Shown here in pieces: positions 22,202-32,575 of a stretch of 64,000 bases of DNA. The stretch is taken from NCBI GenBank assembly GCA_047967505.1, contig CM106541.1. The stretch is one strand, 5' to 3'. Position numbers and translations under genes: made by a program. The DNA is from Dipteris shenzhenensis (lineage: Eukaryota > Polypodiophyta > Polypodiopsida > Gleicheniales). Every line of letters begins with the position of its first letter. The stretch's first letter is position 1. The notes under the pieces were generated by a model. That model searched no databases and was not told the DNA's origin. It was given only the letters and a program-made list of their open reading frames with translations.

Positions 22202-22211
22202 CCTCCCCTTG
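22202..22211 (-). promoter_or_regulatory. Polypurine tract of the non-autonomous element
   Basis: Minus strand AAGGGGAGG immediately precedes the 3' LTR start TGTTGAGAG. It resembles GAGGGAAGG in copia C. Confidence 0.75.
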
Positions 22212-24106
22212 GTGCCATAATCCTTTGGCTACTGCAAGGTGGTCAGATGTGAGTTACAAATCCATCACCTCCGCTTAGTGCATGCATTGCTACTTAAGGT
22301 GGTCAAGTGTGGTTTTTTTTTACATGTCAATACCTCCCCTGGGTGCTTTCATAGCTACTCTCAGGTGGTCAGGCTTGATTTACAAACATATAGGCAAGGT
22401 TGGCAAGGTTTTTTGTTTCTCAATACATTCCATTGATGTCACCATTTGGCTCATGGCTTGATGATGATGCGTTTGCTTCTTTGCTTGGTGTAGCTTCATG
22501 AATGATGCTTTGTTCTTCCATGTGCCTTGATGCTTTGTGTGGATGCCATGTTTCGGGCTATGGTCATCTCATACACTTGTGCTTTCGGCTTGCTTTTTAC
22601 ATTGATGTTTGCATTCATGCTTTGCTTTTTCATTTGCTGCAAAGGTCTTACCAATTGATTTCTTTCAATATTGGCAGTGTCTAATTGCATACAATGATTC
22701 TGACATGACAGGTGCGTAGAGCTCGAAAAGGCGATCACTTTTTCCTTTTGGAGCGTGTCCAAATTCTTCCTGGATTGCAAGTTATGGCTTGTCAAAGATT
22801 CTATGAAGAAGAGGGCCTTTGATGATGTGGCACAGGGATTCACATGTTGAATTCCATACTGTGCTTAGCAGGGGCTCTGTGCTTAGGTGGCACTGTGCCA
22901 TGTGGCAACCTTTAGACCCACTTGGTTAACCCAAGGTTTACACAAATCTTACCATGGTTCAACTAACCCAAGTAGCTGCACCTAACCATAGTTAATTTTG
23001 ACTACCTTATCTGCCACCTGGCATTTTTGCGTGGACTAAGGTAAGCCTTGGAGAAAAAAAAAAAGAAGCTTGAAGCTTTCTCTGCAACGCGGACGGCGAG
23101 ATGCGACGACAACGAAGTTTGGAGCGCGTCCTTTTTGGAGCATGTGAGGAGTCGGGCGTGGATTGTATATGAGCATTATGCTACTTGAGCAGCAGATGGT
23201 CGAAGGCAGTTGCTTGCTGCGTTTGGGAGGCGAATGCATGCTATTGCAGGTCATGTTGCTGAGTAGGTCGTTTGCTGCCTTATGCAGGGAAGTGTTACTG
23301 AGATGCACTGTGGGAGCATAACAGCCCGTGGCTGTAGAGGATTCCGTCGGCCTGCTGATGGCTAGAAGCGGCCATTGAAAGGAGCCTTGCATCGAATGGA
23401 GCTGCCAGTCCACTGTGGTCAAAGGTGAAGGCTTGTGAGCGGGCTGAATGATGTAGGCTACTCGGTCTTTAGTGGTTGTTGACGCTGGTTGCAAGATGGA
23501 GTTGGAGCTGGAGCCTAGGAGGAGCTTGGAGGTCGCAGGCTACATAGGAGGCGCAAGAGCCCTGTGTGAACGTCGCCTTATGTTTTCAGCCACTCAATCA
23601 CCTTCATTGGATTCGTGGAGCTGCCCAAACTTTTTGTGGAGTCCTTTCTTCACTGGCTACTGTAGTTGCATAGGTCGATGAAGCCGTGTACTGGACATGC
23701 TTTATAGCCGCTAGCTGTGTGAAGCTATGCTGTTGATGGAGCTTGCTTGCATATCTCTCTTTCTCTTTCAAATCTCAAAGATAACCTTTCGTTCTCAAAC
23801 AGCATGAAAGAAAGCTCTCCCAACCAAATTTCTCTCTTTGGAAGAGAAGAACAACTCTCACAGATCTATCTCACAAAATAGATCTCTAAAAAGGAATGAA
23901 CTCTCTCTCTCTCTCATCAAGAATGACGGAAATATCTCATAGCAATGAACGGAATTTTCATTCAATGGACGGAATTCTCTCAATCTAAAAACTAAAACTA
24001 ACCTAGGAGAAAATCATGAGTTCCTAAGGCATGCCTACAACTAATCTAGGAATGGAAGCAATCCTAGTGAACTACTAATGAGCTAAACTAGGAGAGCTAA
24101 ACCTAT

Positions 24107-24118
24107 GCTCTGATACCA
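24107..24118 (-). promoter_or_regulatory. Primer-binding site, initiator-Met tRNA
   Basis: Minus strand TGGTATCAGAGC begins directly after the LTR end TTTTGTCA. Confidence 0.92.
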
Positions 24119-24442
24119 TGACAAAACATGTGTGCCTCAGGATCTATGGAGCGCTCTAAGGTGGATGAAACCTATGTGGAAACATGATGAAGAGAGTGCT
24201 CATGACATGTATCTCAAGTCAATTAGGTTCCAAGATAGATTAACTTGGACTCATAAAAAGAATCTTGAGATAGTGCAAAGTGCTTGATTGAATTACTTCA
24301 AATGAACCTCCCTTTTATAGGTGAGGGTACTTACATCCATTTGCTTGCTCACATGTGGGATATCTCCTCCATGCCATGTGGCAGCTTGTCCTTTGCTCAT
24401 ACCTTTGCTCTACATGTGCTCATGGCACCACAACTCTCAACA
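24119..24442 (-). repeat. 5' LTR of the non-autonomous element (324 bp)
   Basis: Pairs with 21878-22201. The one difference noticed is GGCATCTTG (left) against GGCAGCTTG (right). Confidence 0.96.
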
Positions 24443-25380
24443 AGAGAATGCCCTAGCGCCATATGGGCCCAAGTGGTTGTAACAAAAGAGAGACGAGAGA
24501 GAGTGGTATAAGGAAAAGGGTTGGCCCTCCCTTCAAAAGATGAATTGTATAAAATGCCAAATGGTTGACATTGGTCTTCATTATTGCATGCACAAGTTTG
24601 GAATACAAGCTGCCTCTTCTCTTCAAAGAGTGTCTTTGGGTGTTCTCTTGTTTCCATTGTAGTGCCTTTGTGTTTGCCACTCCCTCCCCCTTCATTCTTC
24701 CCTTCCCCTCCCCCTCTCCCTCTATTCTCCCATCTCCCTTTCCCCTCTTCTCCCATCTCCCCTTTCCCTCTTTCTCGCGTGGAAACACATTGCAACAATT
24801 CGGGAGCTGCATTGCTCTCACAAGGAGTAGCTTAGAGTGGAGGCTCCATTGGCATTCCTTCAAGATCCCCATGACACGTGAGTCACCATGGGATCACACC
24901 TTTGGTGGGGCAGGTGCCATGGTGCTGTGAGCTAGAGGTAGGGTAGGGTGGGTGCTGCCACATGGCAAGTGTTGTTGCCATGCATTCTAGCGACGGAGCT
25001 TTGCCGTGGGCACCGTCATCAAGCGGCCCTGTGTGGCTACCGCCACCTTGAAGGTGGCTTGCCCTTACTTGAGAAGGGTTAAGGAGAGGGGTGCGGTAGA
25101 GAGTAGAGAGAGAGAGGTGCGGAGGGGGGTGGAGAGAGATGGGGTGTAGAGAGAGGTAGAGAGATTGTGTAGAGAGAGATAGAGGAATGGTGGGGTGGAG
25201 GTAGAGAGGTAGGGTGATTACCTTGAGTGGTAGAGGTGGAGATGATGGAGGTAGTGGGTGGCGGGAAGTGATGGTGGAGGAGGGGGATGGATGAAAAAAA
25301 GGGGAGGTGGTGGAGAGGGAGATGATCAGAGGTGGTGATGGAGGTGGTGTAGATGGATGGGGAAGCTTGATAGATGTGGA

Positions 25381-25467
25381 GGTGGTGCAGATGGAGGGAG
25401 ATGATTAGAGGTGGTGCAGATGGAGGGAGATGATTAGAGGTGGTGCAGATGGAGGGGGAAGCTTGAC
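25381..25467. repeat. 29-bp minisatellite, three units
   Basis: GGTGGTGCAGATGGAGGG starts at 25381, 25410 and 25439, linked by AGATGATTAGA. The neighbourhood is made of shorter echoes of the same words. Confidence 0.85.
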
Positions 25468-25950
25468 AGAAAAAGTGTGGTGGAGGGGATGGAGATGGTG
25501 TGTGGGAGATGGAGGGGGTGGATGACAGAAATGATGGTGGAGGGGGAATGTTGGATGGAAAAAGTGGTGGTGGAGGGGGGATGTTGACAGAGAAAGTGGT
25601 GGTGGAGATGGTGGAAGGAAGGTGGAGGATGGAAAATGGAGGTAGACGGAAAATATGGAGGCTTGACGGAATTTAGAGATGGAGGAGAGATGGAAGTGGC
25701 TTGGAAAAGTGAGGGGAGGTGTTGCTGTTTTTATAGGATGTAGGGGGTTTAAGGGTTAATTTTGTGTGATTAGTGTATTAATGTGCTTATGTAAGTCAAC
25801 ATTGTTTAGAATGTAAATCTCATCCTTTTGCACCAATTGGAAGCATTATTTCACTCCTTTGCATTGAGAGATGTGTCTTGAATGGTTTTTTGCATGGGGT
25901 TCTTTTTCACACATGCAAATATGTACTTCGCTTTTGCTTCAGGCACTAAC

Positions 25951-25971
25951 CTCCCTAGCAACGGCACCAAA
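25951..25971 (-). promoter_or_regulatory. Possible Ty3/gypsy primer-binding site relic
   Basis: The minus strand reads TTTGGTGCCGTTGCTAGGGA, close to the TTTGGCGCCGTTGCCGGGGA that follows the 5' LTR in many plant Tat/Athila-type gypsy elements. The plus-strand sequence that would be the LTR end starts TGTTGTCTC at 25972. No gypsy coding sequence or second LTR was found. Confidence 0.4.
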
Positions 25972-26336
25972 TGTTGTCTCTTTTTCTTTCATTTCCAAGG
26001 TCCAAGGGTGTTGGTCACCTACAAATCGTGTCGTCGCTCGTTGTAACATAGGTGTTCACAAGTGTAGCATAGGTCCTCGGGTCGTATTCCGATGAGAACT
26101 GGAGATTGAAGCATGGAAAGCATATCTCATGTGCACATGGGTGAGAAAGATGGTTTGATGACAACGATGGATGGGGGCTCTTGCCTCCATGGGAGTTCAA
26201 GAGGTTTAGAAGGGGGTTGTAGGGTTTAGAAAGGGGATTGGGTTGAGAGAGCTATCTAGGAGTTCCAGGGTCCAGAGAGGGTTGCAAGTTTTAGGTGGAG
26301 TCCAGGGTTAAGGAGTGGAGAGCTAGTCTCCTTTGT

Positions 26337-26580
26337 GACTTTGAGGGATAAGGGTTAAGGAGGGGGGATAAGAGAGGAGGGAGGAGGAAGGAGGAAGAGG
26401 AGGAGAAGGGAAAAGGGAGGAGTAGGAGGAGGAGGGAGGAAGGAGGAGGTGGAGGAGGAGGAGGGAGAAGGAGAGAGGAGGCAGGAGGCAGGAGGAGGGA
26501 GGAGGAGAGGGGAGGAAGAGGAGGAGAGGGGAGGTGGAGGAGGAGGAGGAGGAGGAGGGAGGGGAGAGGGCAGAGGATGA
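26337..26580. repeat. (GGA)n-type purine tract
   Basis: Nearly uninterrupted G/A on the plus strand with GGA and GGAGGAG units. It has polypurine/polypyrimidine asymmetry and triplex potential. Confidence 0.85.
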
Positions 26581-26717
26581 GAGATTGCAAGGTTAGAGCA
26601 TGCTATCACATTGAGGGAGCGAACCCAAGGAGAACAAGCACATGAACACTAAAGTGACTTGAGTACTAAACCCCAAAGAGTGGGAGCTTCATTCCATTGA
26701 GATTTATACATGTGAGT

Positions 26718-26826
26718 CCCTTCACTTGTGAAGGTACCTTTTTGGAGTCCCTTCACTTGTGAAGGTATCTTTTTGGGGTCCCTTCGCTTGTGAAGATGCC
26801 TTTTGGGTCCCTTGACTTGTGAAGGC
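26718..26826. repeat. About 31-bp tandem repeat with hairpin units
   Basis: Four units start at about 26718, 26749, 26780 and 26809, each with CCCTTCACTTGTGAAGG or a variant followed by TACCTTTTTGG-like sequence. CCTTCAC and GTGAAGG are inverted repeats around TT. A further unit continues at 34521 (AAGGCACCTTTTGTGTCCC), on the far side of copia C. Confidence 0.85.
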
Positions 26827-27069
26827 TATTAAGAGATCATGCTCAACATCATGTGATCATATGTGCATAGCACTAACCCAATAGAGTGCTATAAAGGAAA
26901 GGGTTAGATGCCCTAGCCCTAACCCTAAATGGATTTGTATATATTCTACATTTTCAACTAAATCTAGTGTATAGTTAGTCAGTATAGTTAGTCATTTGTG
27001 GTGTGCTCTCTAGCTGTGCCCTCTCTCCTCATCTCCACTCTTCTCCTCTCGCCTCTTCATATTTTGTCA
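26827..27069 (+). repeat. Copia C 5' LTR (243 bp)
   Basis: Matches 34296-34520 from AGAGATCATGCTC to TATTTTGTCA. Its first bases are TATTAAGAG where the other LTR has TGTTGAGAG, so the terminal TG has mutated. It carries an extra short duplication of TATAGTTAGTC. TATA-like elements and a CCCTAACCCTAAA run lie inside. Confidence 0.93.
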
Positions 27070-27080
27070 TGGTATCAGAG
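27070..27080 (+). promoter_or_regulatory. Primer-binding site of copia C
   Basis: TGGTATCAGAG directly abuts the LTR end TTTTGTCA. Complementary to initiator-Met tRNA. Confidence 0.93.
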
Positions 27081-29553
27081 CTCCCTTGCCTTTCGCTAAG
27101 GCATTGCAATCCTGTGAGAGAGTGATCGAGAGATTGAGTGTTCATCTTTCATTTCGTTGATGAAAGATTTATGTTGAGTGATAGAAATTCCGATCATGTG
27201 AGAGAATATCCATCCGTATATTGTGAGAGGATTCTTTTGAGAAGCTTTCGTTCATTCTGCTTTGAGAGATTTGCTTCTTCTTCTTCAGAGAAAGAGAGAA
27301 TTAGTTTGAGTTCTTCTTTATTCAATAAGAGATCTCATTTCTTTGAAAGAGAGGATATGTATCTCTAAGATTGAATGGAAGCTAACACATTGATAGACAT
27401 CCTGAGATAGATCCTGAGCTCAAGGAGACGGGATTGAGAGAAGAAAATGTCTTAGGAACAAGATAGAGAGGGAGATAGAATTCAAGGAGTCTTTGAGAGA
27501 GAATCAGCACTGTTTAACCAAAGGCTTGGCCAACCAAGCGTCTCCCTTCATCGAACCCACATCCATCTTCAAGGGCCAAATGAGTACACAGCAAGGTGAC
27601 GGTAGCAGCGACCGGAAGTACAGCCAATGCTCCTTCTAGCCTCAACTCAAGCAAGGTGTCTTCATTGATTGCAACAGCCTTATCCCCTAAGGCACCTACG
27701 TGACTGCTGTTGTGAAACAACAACTCTCGGTCGCTCTATTGAAGGACAAAATGCTAGTAACGCTAGCGACTCAAAGCATTCAAGCTCCGATGATACCAAC
27801 GCAACTCCCAAGCTAGCGCCATAGCTGCCAAGCTCTCAGCACCTCAGTTCTTCAACTATTGAGGCCACACAACCTCCAACCACCTGGCAAACAATTGCAT
27901 CAGTGCCCACGGCTCCTTCAACACCCACACGGTGACCAACCTTTGAACACACCACCTCCTATGACAAAGCATCCAGCCTTAGCTCTGTGTCAAAGTCTTT
28001 GGCTCCATAAGCTGTAGCTATGTGCCAGTGATGCCTCTCCCCACTGCTGCAGATCTAAGCAACTCCAACTATAACATCTCCAACGAGCCTCACAACAGCA
28101 CCCTCTGACGACTCGCACGCTCTACAGATGGGCAGCAAGTCCATCTCCAAGGCACCCGACCTTCTGTAAATCTGCATCTGGAGCTGAGTAAAGAGCGCCT
28201 CTCCTCGTGACGCCATCGATCTTGTTCCTCTGAGCATCATCAATAGAATCTTGTAAGATTTTGGAGCATCTCTGAAGATTTCAATGCACAGTAAGCTGAT
28301 AAGTGGAGGATAAACACTCACCATGGTTACGTCCAACTAATTTTGGGTTGAAACAGTCGTAATCTTTGTGACATGTGGCAGATAAGATTCGACCTTAGTT
28401 GAGTGGTACAATCAGGTTGACCCTGAGTCAACCTTTTGGACAGGGTTGGTTACACAACCCAAGCTCAAGTTAACCCCCAGTGAAGGTGTGGTCAAGTTAA
28501 CCCCCAGTGAAGCTCAAGTTAACCCCCAGTGAAGGTGTGGTCAAAATTGTGACACATGGCACCCTTATCCTCACTGCCATATCAGCATCCTAGTCAACAG
28601 TGCCACATCATCAGCCCAACCAGCTCATCAGTGCCACGTGGCACTCGGACCCCTTGCCAGGCACACTAACCCTTTGCAAGCACACATAGTCCACTGCATG
28701 TGAACACGTGCCACTTCAGCATAAGGCTCCACAAACTCTGTCCTTGCTAGGCACAATCACTGTATGTGACCCCCTGACTGCAACATCATCATTGAGCACA
28801 TTTGCACTCCTTTTGCCCCTCCACCTAGATCAAGTCGTATCTCTTGATCCAGGAAGAATTTGAGGGCACTCTAAAAAGGAATATTGATCAATTTTTTATG
28901 CTCTACTACATCATGTGCACATTTTAGTGCAAGTATCACTCACTTTTGAGCCTCGCTGCTGACAAATCACTTCCTACACGCACATCAGCCTCTACATCGA
29001 TGTATCTGAACCAACACATAAAAAGAACCAAAGAAAAGAAATTGTTTGTTGTTCTTTCATCGATCAATGGTTGGTATAGATCTAGATCGCCATAGAGGGG
29101 ATGCTTTGAATCTCCCCAAGTTGCCAATCTAAGCCATGCTTGAAATTCCTGACTAGTTCCTACTCGGAGTCAGTCCCTACACTCACATACAGTTTCACAT
29201 CATCACATTACCTGAAACCTGGCATTCCTTCGTTAAGTGAGTAGACTTCAGAGTGTTCAGAGGCATTGCTAATTGATTTGTGGGCAAATAGCACATGATT
29301 TGATTTCACACACACGTGCCATCATTGTAAAGCCTATTCGGCTATTTCACGGCATTGTGCACATCATTTCAGCCTTGTAAAGCCTCTTGGTTATTTTTGG
29401 CATCATTTGCCACAAGCCTTGTAATTCATATCGGATTATATATTGTAGTTTTATCTTCACCAACAGTTTAGATTTCACTTGCCACCACCGTTAGTGTTTT
29501 GCAGTTGATTCAGATAGTGATTTTCACGACACTTTGAGTACATTTCTTGCACC
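27081..29553 (+). other. Copia C 5' leader (2.5 kb, untranslated)
   Basis: No retroelement frame. It is rich in TCA/CCA/GCC words. It contains a 49-bp duplication (AAGCTCAAGTTAACCCCC at 28461 and 28510). Parts are collinear with the interior of the non-autonomous element at 22202-24118, for example TGGCAGATAAG, GCCACATCATCA and CCAGGAAGAATTTG. Confidence 0.8.
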
Positions 29554-31150
29554 ATGTCTATGACTAGCAACCTCAATCTGGAGGCATTTGCTAAGCTAGA
29601 CAACTCCAATTACGGCATATGGAAACACCGAATGGAGACCATTCTTGTACTTCAGGATAAATGGGAGTATATCGATGGATCTACACCTAGACAATTGGAT
29701 GATCCAGCTAGCAGTAGCTCTACTCCACCTGTTGTCACAGCACCGGCAGCAGGATCTACAATGGGATCTATAGCTACACAAATAGTTTTCGCACCTATAG
29801 CAGATCCTGCCATTGCTCGAGCACAAGTAGAATGGGATAAGAAAGATAAGTATGCATATCATTTGCTCAAGCACAATGTGCAAGATGTCATGCTAGGACA
29901 GTCAAAACTGTCAAGACGAGTTCAAGACATCAAAAGAAGCATGCGATATGTTCGTAGCTCTCTATGAGTCCAAGAACACTTCCAGGATTCTCACACTGAG
30001 AAACCAAATCAACCAAACTTTTCGCAACAACAGTGAAACTGGTCATGCTTATGTACTCCAGATCAAAGACTATAACAATCAACTCGCAGCAGCAGGACAG
30101 ACTATGAATCCAGCAAAAATGGTTCAAGTCATGCTGAATGGACTAGGAGAGGGATACGAGAATCTAGTCCAGAGTATTGCTATCTAATGGCAAATTTCGA
30201 CATTGGAAGAACTTTGGTCAGTCTTACTTGGTGAAGAGCTCAGGACGCAAGCCATTCATGCATGCAAAGGTCATTTTGATGATCAGGCATTCACAACTTT
30301 AGACAGAAGTAGAGATAGAGGCAGAGGCAGAGGTAGATCATTCTAAAGAAGTGGTCATCACATCAACAAAAACAAAGTCATCAGCAAAGTTAGCATCAGC
30401 ATCAGCATCAACATCATCCTCAACAACATCAGAATCAGCAAAGAGGAAATCATTTCAATCGAGGAAGATTCCAAGGACGAGGGAATGCATCCACCAATGT
30501 GTCAAACATCCAGTGCAACTACTATCATAAGTTTGGACACTATGAAAGAGATTGCTGCAAGAAGCAGTATGACCAAGGTAGTCAATCCAATAGTAATCGA
30601 GGGAATTTCCACGGTAGAGGAAATCATTGTGGTGGACATTCTAGTCACAATCATTTTGTAAATGAACATGGGAATATGTTTCTTGCAAACGAGGAAATGT
30701 AGAAGAATGATACAGTGTACCTAGACATAGACAGTGTACCTAGACACTGATTACAATCCAAAAGAGGATTTCAGCTCTATCAAGTCAACCAAGCAGAACA
30801 GGATCCTTGGTATATCGACAATAGTGCATCATCTCACATGACAAATCATCAGGGCAGTATGACCAAGACGGTCAATCCAGTATTAATTGAGGGAATTTCC
30901 GTGGCTGAGGAAATCATCAAGAAGCAGTATGACCAAGGCAAACAATCCAGCAGTAATCGAGGGAATTTTTGCGACAGTGGAAATCATCGTGGTGGACATT
31001 CTAGTCATAGTCATTTTGCAAATGAACATGGGAGTATGTTTCTTGCAAATGAGGAAATGCAGAAGAATGATATAGTGTGCCTAGACACTGATTGCAATCC
31101 AAAAGAGGATTTCAGCTATCAAGTCGACCAAGCAGAACAAGATCCTTGGT
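29554..31150 (+). pseudogene. Copia C gag with duplicated zinc-knuckle region
   Basis: Starts MSMTSNLNLEAFAKL, then NYGIWKHRMETIL, a gag-type N terminus. After a frame change near 29940 it continues FVALYESKNTSRILTLRNQ and VQVMLNGLGEGYENL. Basic RGRGRGR, His/Gln-rich stretches and the CCHC knuckle CNYYHKFGHYERDC (about 30513-30554) follow. From 30559 the tail is duplicated (about 360-bp period). Stops at about 30187, 30345 and 30700. It would form the particle shell and bind RNA, but this copy cannot. Confidence 0.9.
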
Positions 31151-31191
31151 ATATCGACAGCGGTGCATCATCTCGCATGACAAATCATCAA
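30559..31191 (+). repeat. About 360-bp segmental duplication inside copia C
   Basis: AAGAAGCAGTATGACCAAGG starts at 30559 and 30919, and both copies run on through GGACATTCTAGTCA to GATCCTTGGTATATCGACA. A third, partial copy of the first 65 bp lies between them at about 30852-30918. Confidence 0.88.
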
Positions 31192-32520
31192 GAATGGTTC
31201 ACAGAGTTGAAACCATTAGAAGGTCAAAAGAATGTCTACATAGCAGATAATACACCGAATCTAGTTTAAGGGATAGGCATTATCCCGATGAACAATTCCA
31301 CTGGTACAAAAGGATTGGTGAAAGATGTACTCTATGTTCTGAAGCTCAGCAAAAACCTCTTGTCATTCAATAGATCAAATGATGGAACACAACTATCGAG
31401 TCATCTTCGACAGAGATGAATGCACTATCAGAGACAAATCCGAAAGATTTTAGCTAGTAGGAAAAGGTGTCAAGGAAGGATGCTTGTACAGAATGCTAGC
31501 TACAATACCACATATGCATGCCATATCAGCCCAACCACAATAGATGCCACTATTTGCAAAATGGCACAAGAGATATGGTCATGTCAATTTCAAGAGCTCG
31601 CTAGATCTTAGGAATTAGAATATGGCAATTGGGATTCCAAAGCTTCAGTTTCTTGGAAAAGTTTGCGAAGCATGCTGCTTCGGCAAACAAAAGCGAACCA
31701 ACTTCGGTAGAAGTACCTCTCAAGCACAAGGTATTCTTGATTTGATACATACAGATATATGGGGTTATGCCCATACCCGCAGCATCAATGGTTCACTTTA
31801 CTACTTGACTTTCATCGACGACTACAGTAGATATTATTGGGTCTACTTTCTGAAAGAGAAATCTGAAGTCTTTTCCAGATTTCAAGAATTCAAAGCCATG
31901 GTAGAAAACCAGACAGGCAGAAAGATCAAAGTCATGAGATTAGATAGAAGAGGTGAATACGTGTCTTCAACATTCCTGAACTTTTGCAGAAGTCACGGAA
32001 TTTGAAGACAATTCACTTGTGTAGATACTCCTCAGCAGAATGCAAGAGCTGAAAGGAAGAATGGTACTTTAGTAGATAGTGCTAGAGAAATGCTTAGTGA
32101 CAAGCATCTTCTGAATCAGTATTTAGCATAAGCAATAGCCACTACAAACTACTTGCTTAATCGGCTTCCTACCGAACCGATTCAAGGTATGACACCATAT
32201 GAAGCATTCACTAGACACAAGTCACACATTGGGCATCTCCGCATATTTGTTTGCATAGCATATGCCCACATACATGATGATCATCCACAAAAAATTGGAT
32301 GCAAAGTCACATAAATGAATCATGGTTGGATATAGTGAAGAAAGCAAAGCACAGAAGTTGTATGATCCCATCAACCGCAAGGTCATTATCTCCAGAGATG
32401 TAATCTTTGATGAGGAACCAAAATGGAAAACCTCAAACACACAGGAGATAGATGCATTGATTACTCAGTCATCTACAGAAAAGGTTGACGAAGAAGAGCA
32501 AGGATTGCCTGAAACACCCT
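31120..32520 (+). pseudogene. Copia C protease and integrase
   Basis: Protease WYIDSGASSRMTNH keeps the catalytic Asp-Ser-Gly near 31156. An earlier, duplicated copy at about 30813 reads IDNSASS with the Gly changed. The integrase zinc-finger part reads YGHVNF near 31575 and CEACCFGKQKRT near 31671. The core reads LIHTDIWG near 31743, RLDRRGEYVS near 31940 (normally TDNGGEY) and ARAERKN near 32045. Stops at about 31267, 31610, 32003 and 32128 and frame changes break it. A linker with KVIISRDVIFDE follows, typical of copia. Confidence 0.9.
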
Positions 32521-32575
32521 AAGCAGAGCATAGCAGCTTAGATGGTCTACTAGGAAAAGTAGACCTCCATCCAGA

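Larger units (their letters stand above)
21878..24442 (-). mobile_element. Young non-autonomous LTR retrotransposon (TRIM/LARD-like)
   Basis: Two 324-bp LTRs (21878-22201 and 24119-24442) differ at a single position that I can find. They are flanked by a perfect AGAGA duplication (21873-21877 and 24443-24447). The primer site 24107-24118 and a purine tract next to the left LTR put it in minus orientation. The 1.9-kb interior has no gag, protease, integrase, RT or RNase H. Minus-strand frames of 152 and 115 codons inside resemble no retroelement protein. LTR ends (TGTTGAGAG and TTTTGTCA), primer site, purine tract and parts of the leader agree with copia C, so proteins from that lineage probably moved it. 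Confidence 0.95.
24443..26717. other. Purine-rich DNA without a gene
   Basis: Continues the tract interrupted at 21877. About 25080-25700 is built of GGAGGTGG/GGTGATGGAGG-type words. From about 26337 to 26580 the plus strand is almost pure GGA/GAG. The stretch 25740-26336 is more mixed and holds a possible gypsy primer site. Long frames on either strand reflect low complexity. Confidence 0.6.

Noticed and set aside
26291-26609. Minus-strand poly-Leu/Pro/Ser frames
   Set aside because: They are translations of the GGA tract complement.
26718-26826. Regularly spaced hairpin repeats that could suggest a CRISPR array
   Set aside because: The spacers are also repeated and the context is a plant nuclear genome. 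It is an ordinary tandem repeat.
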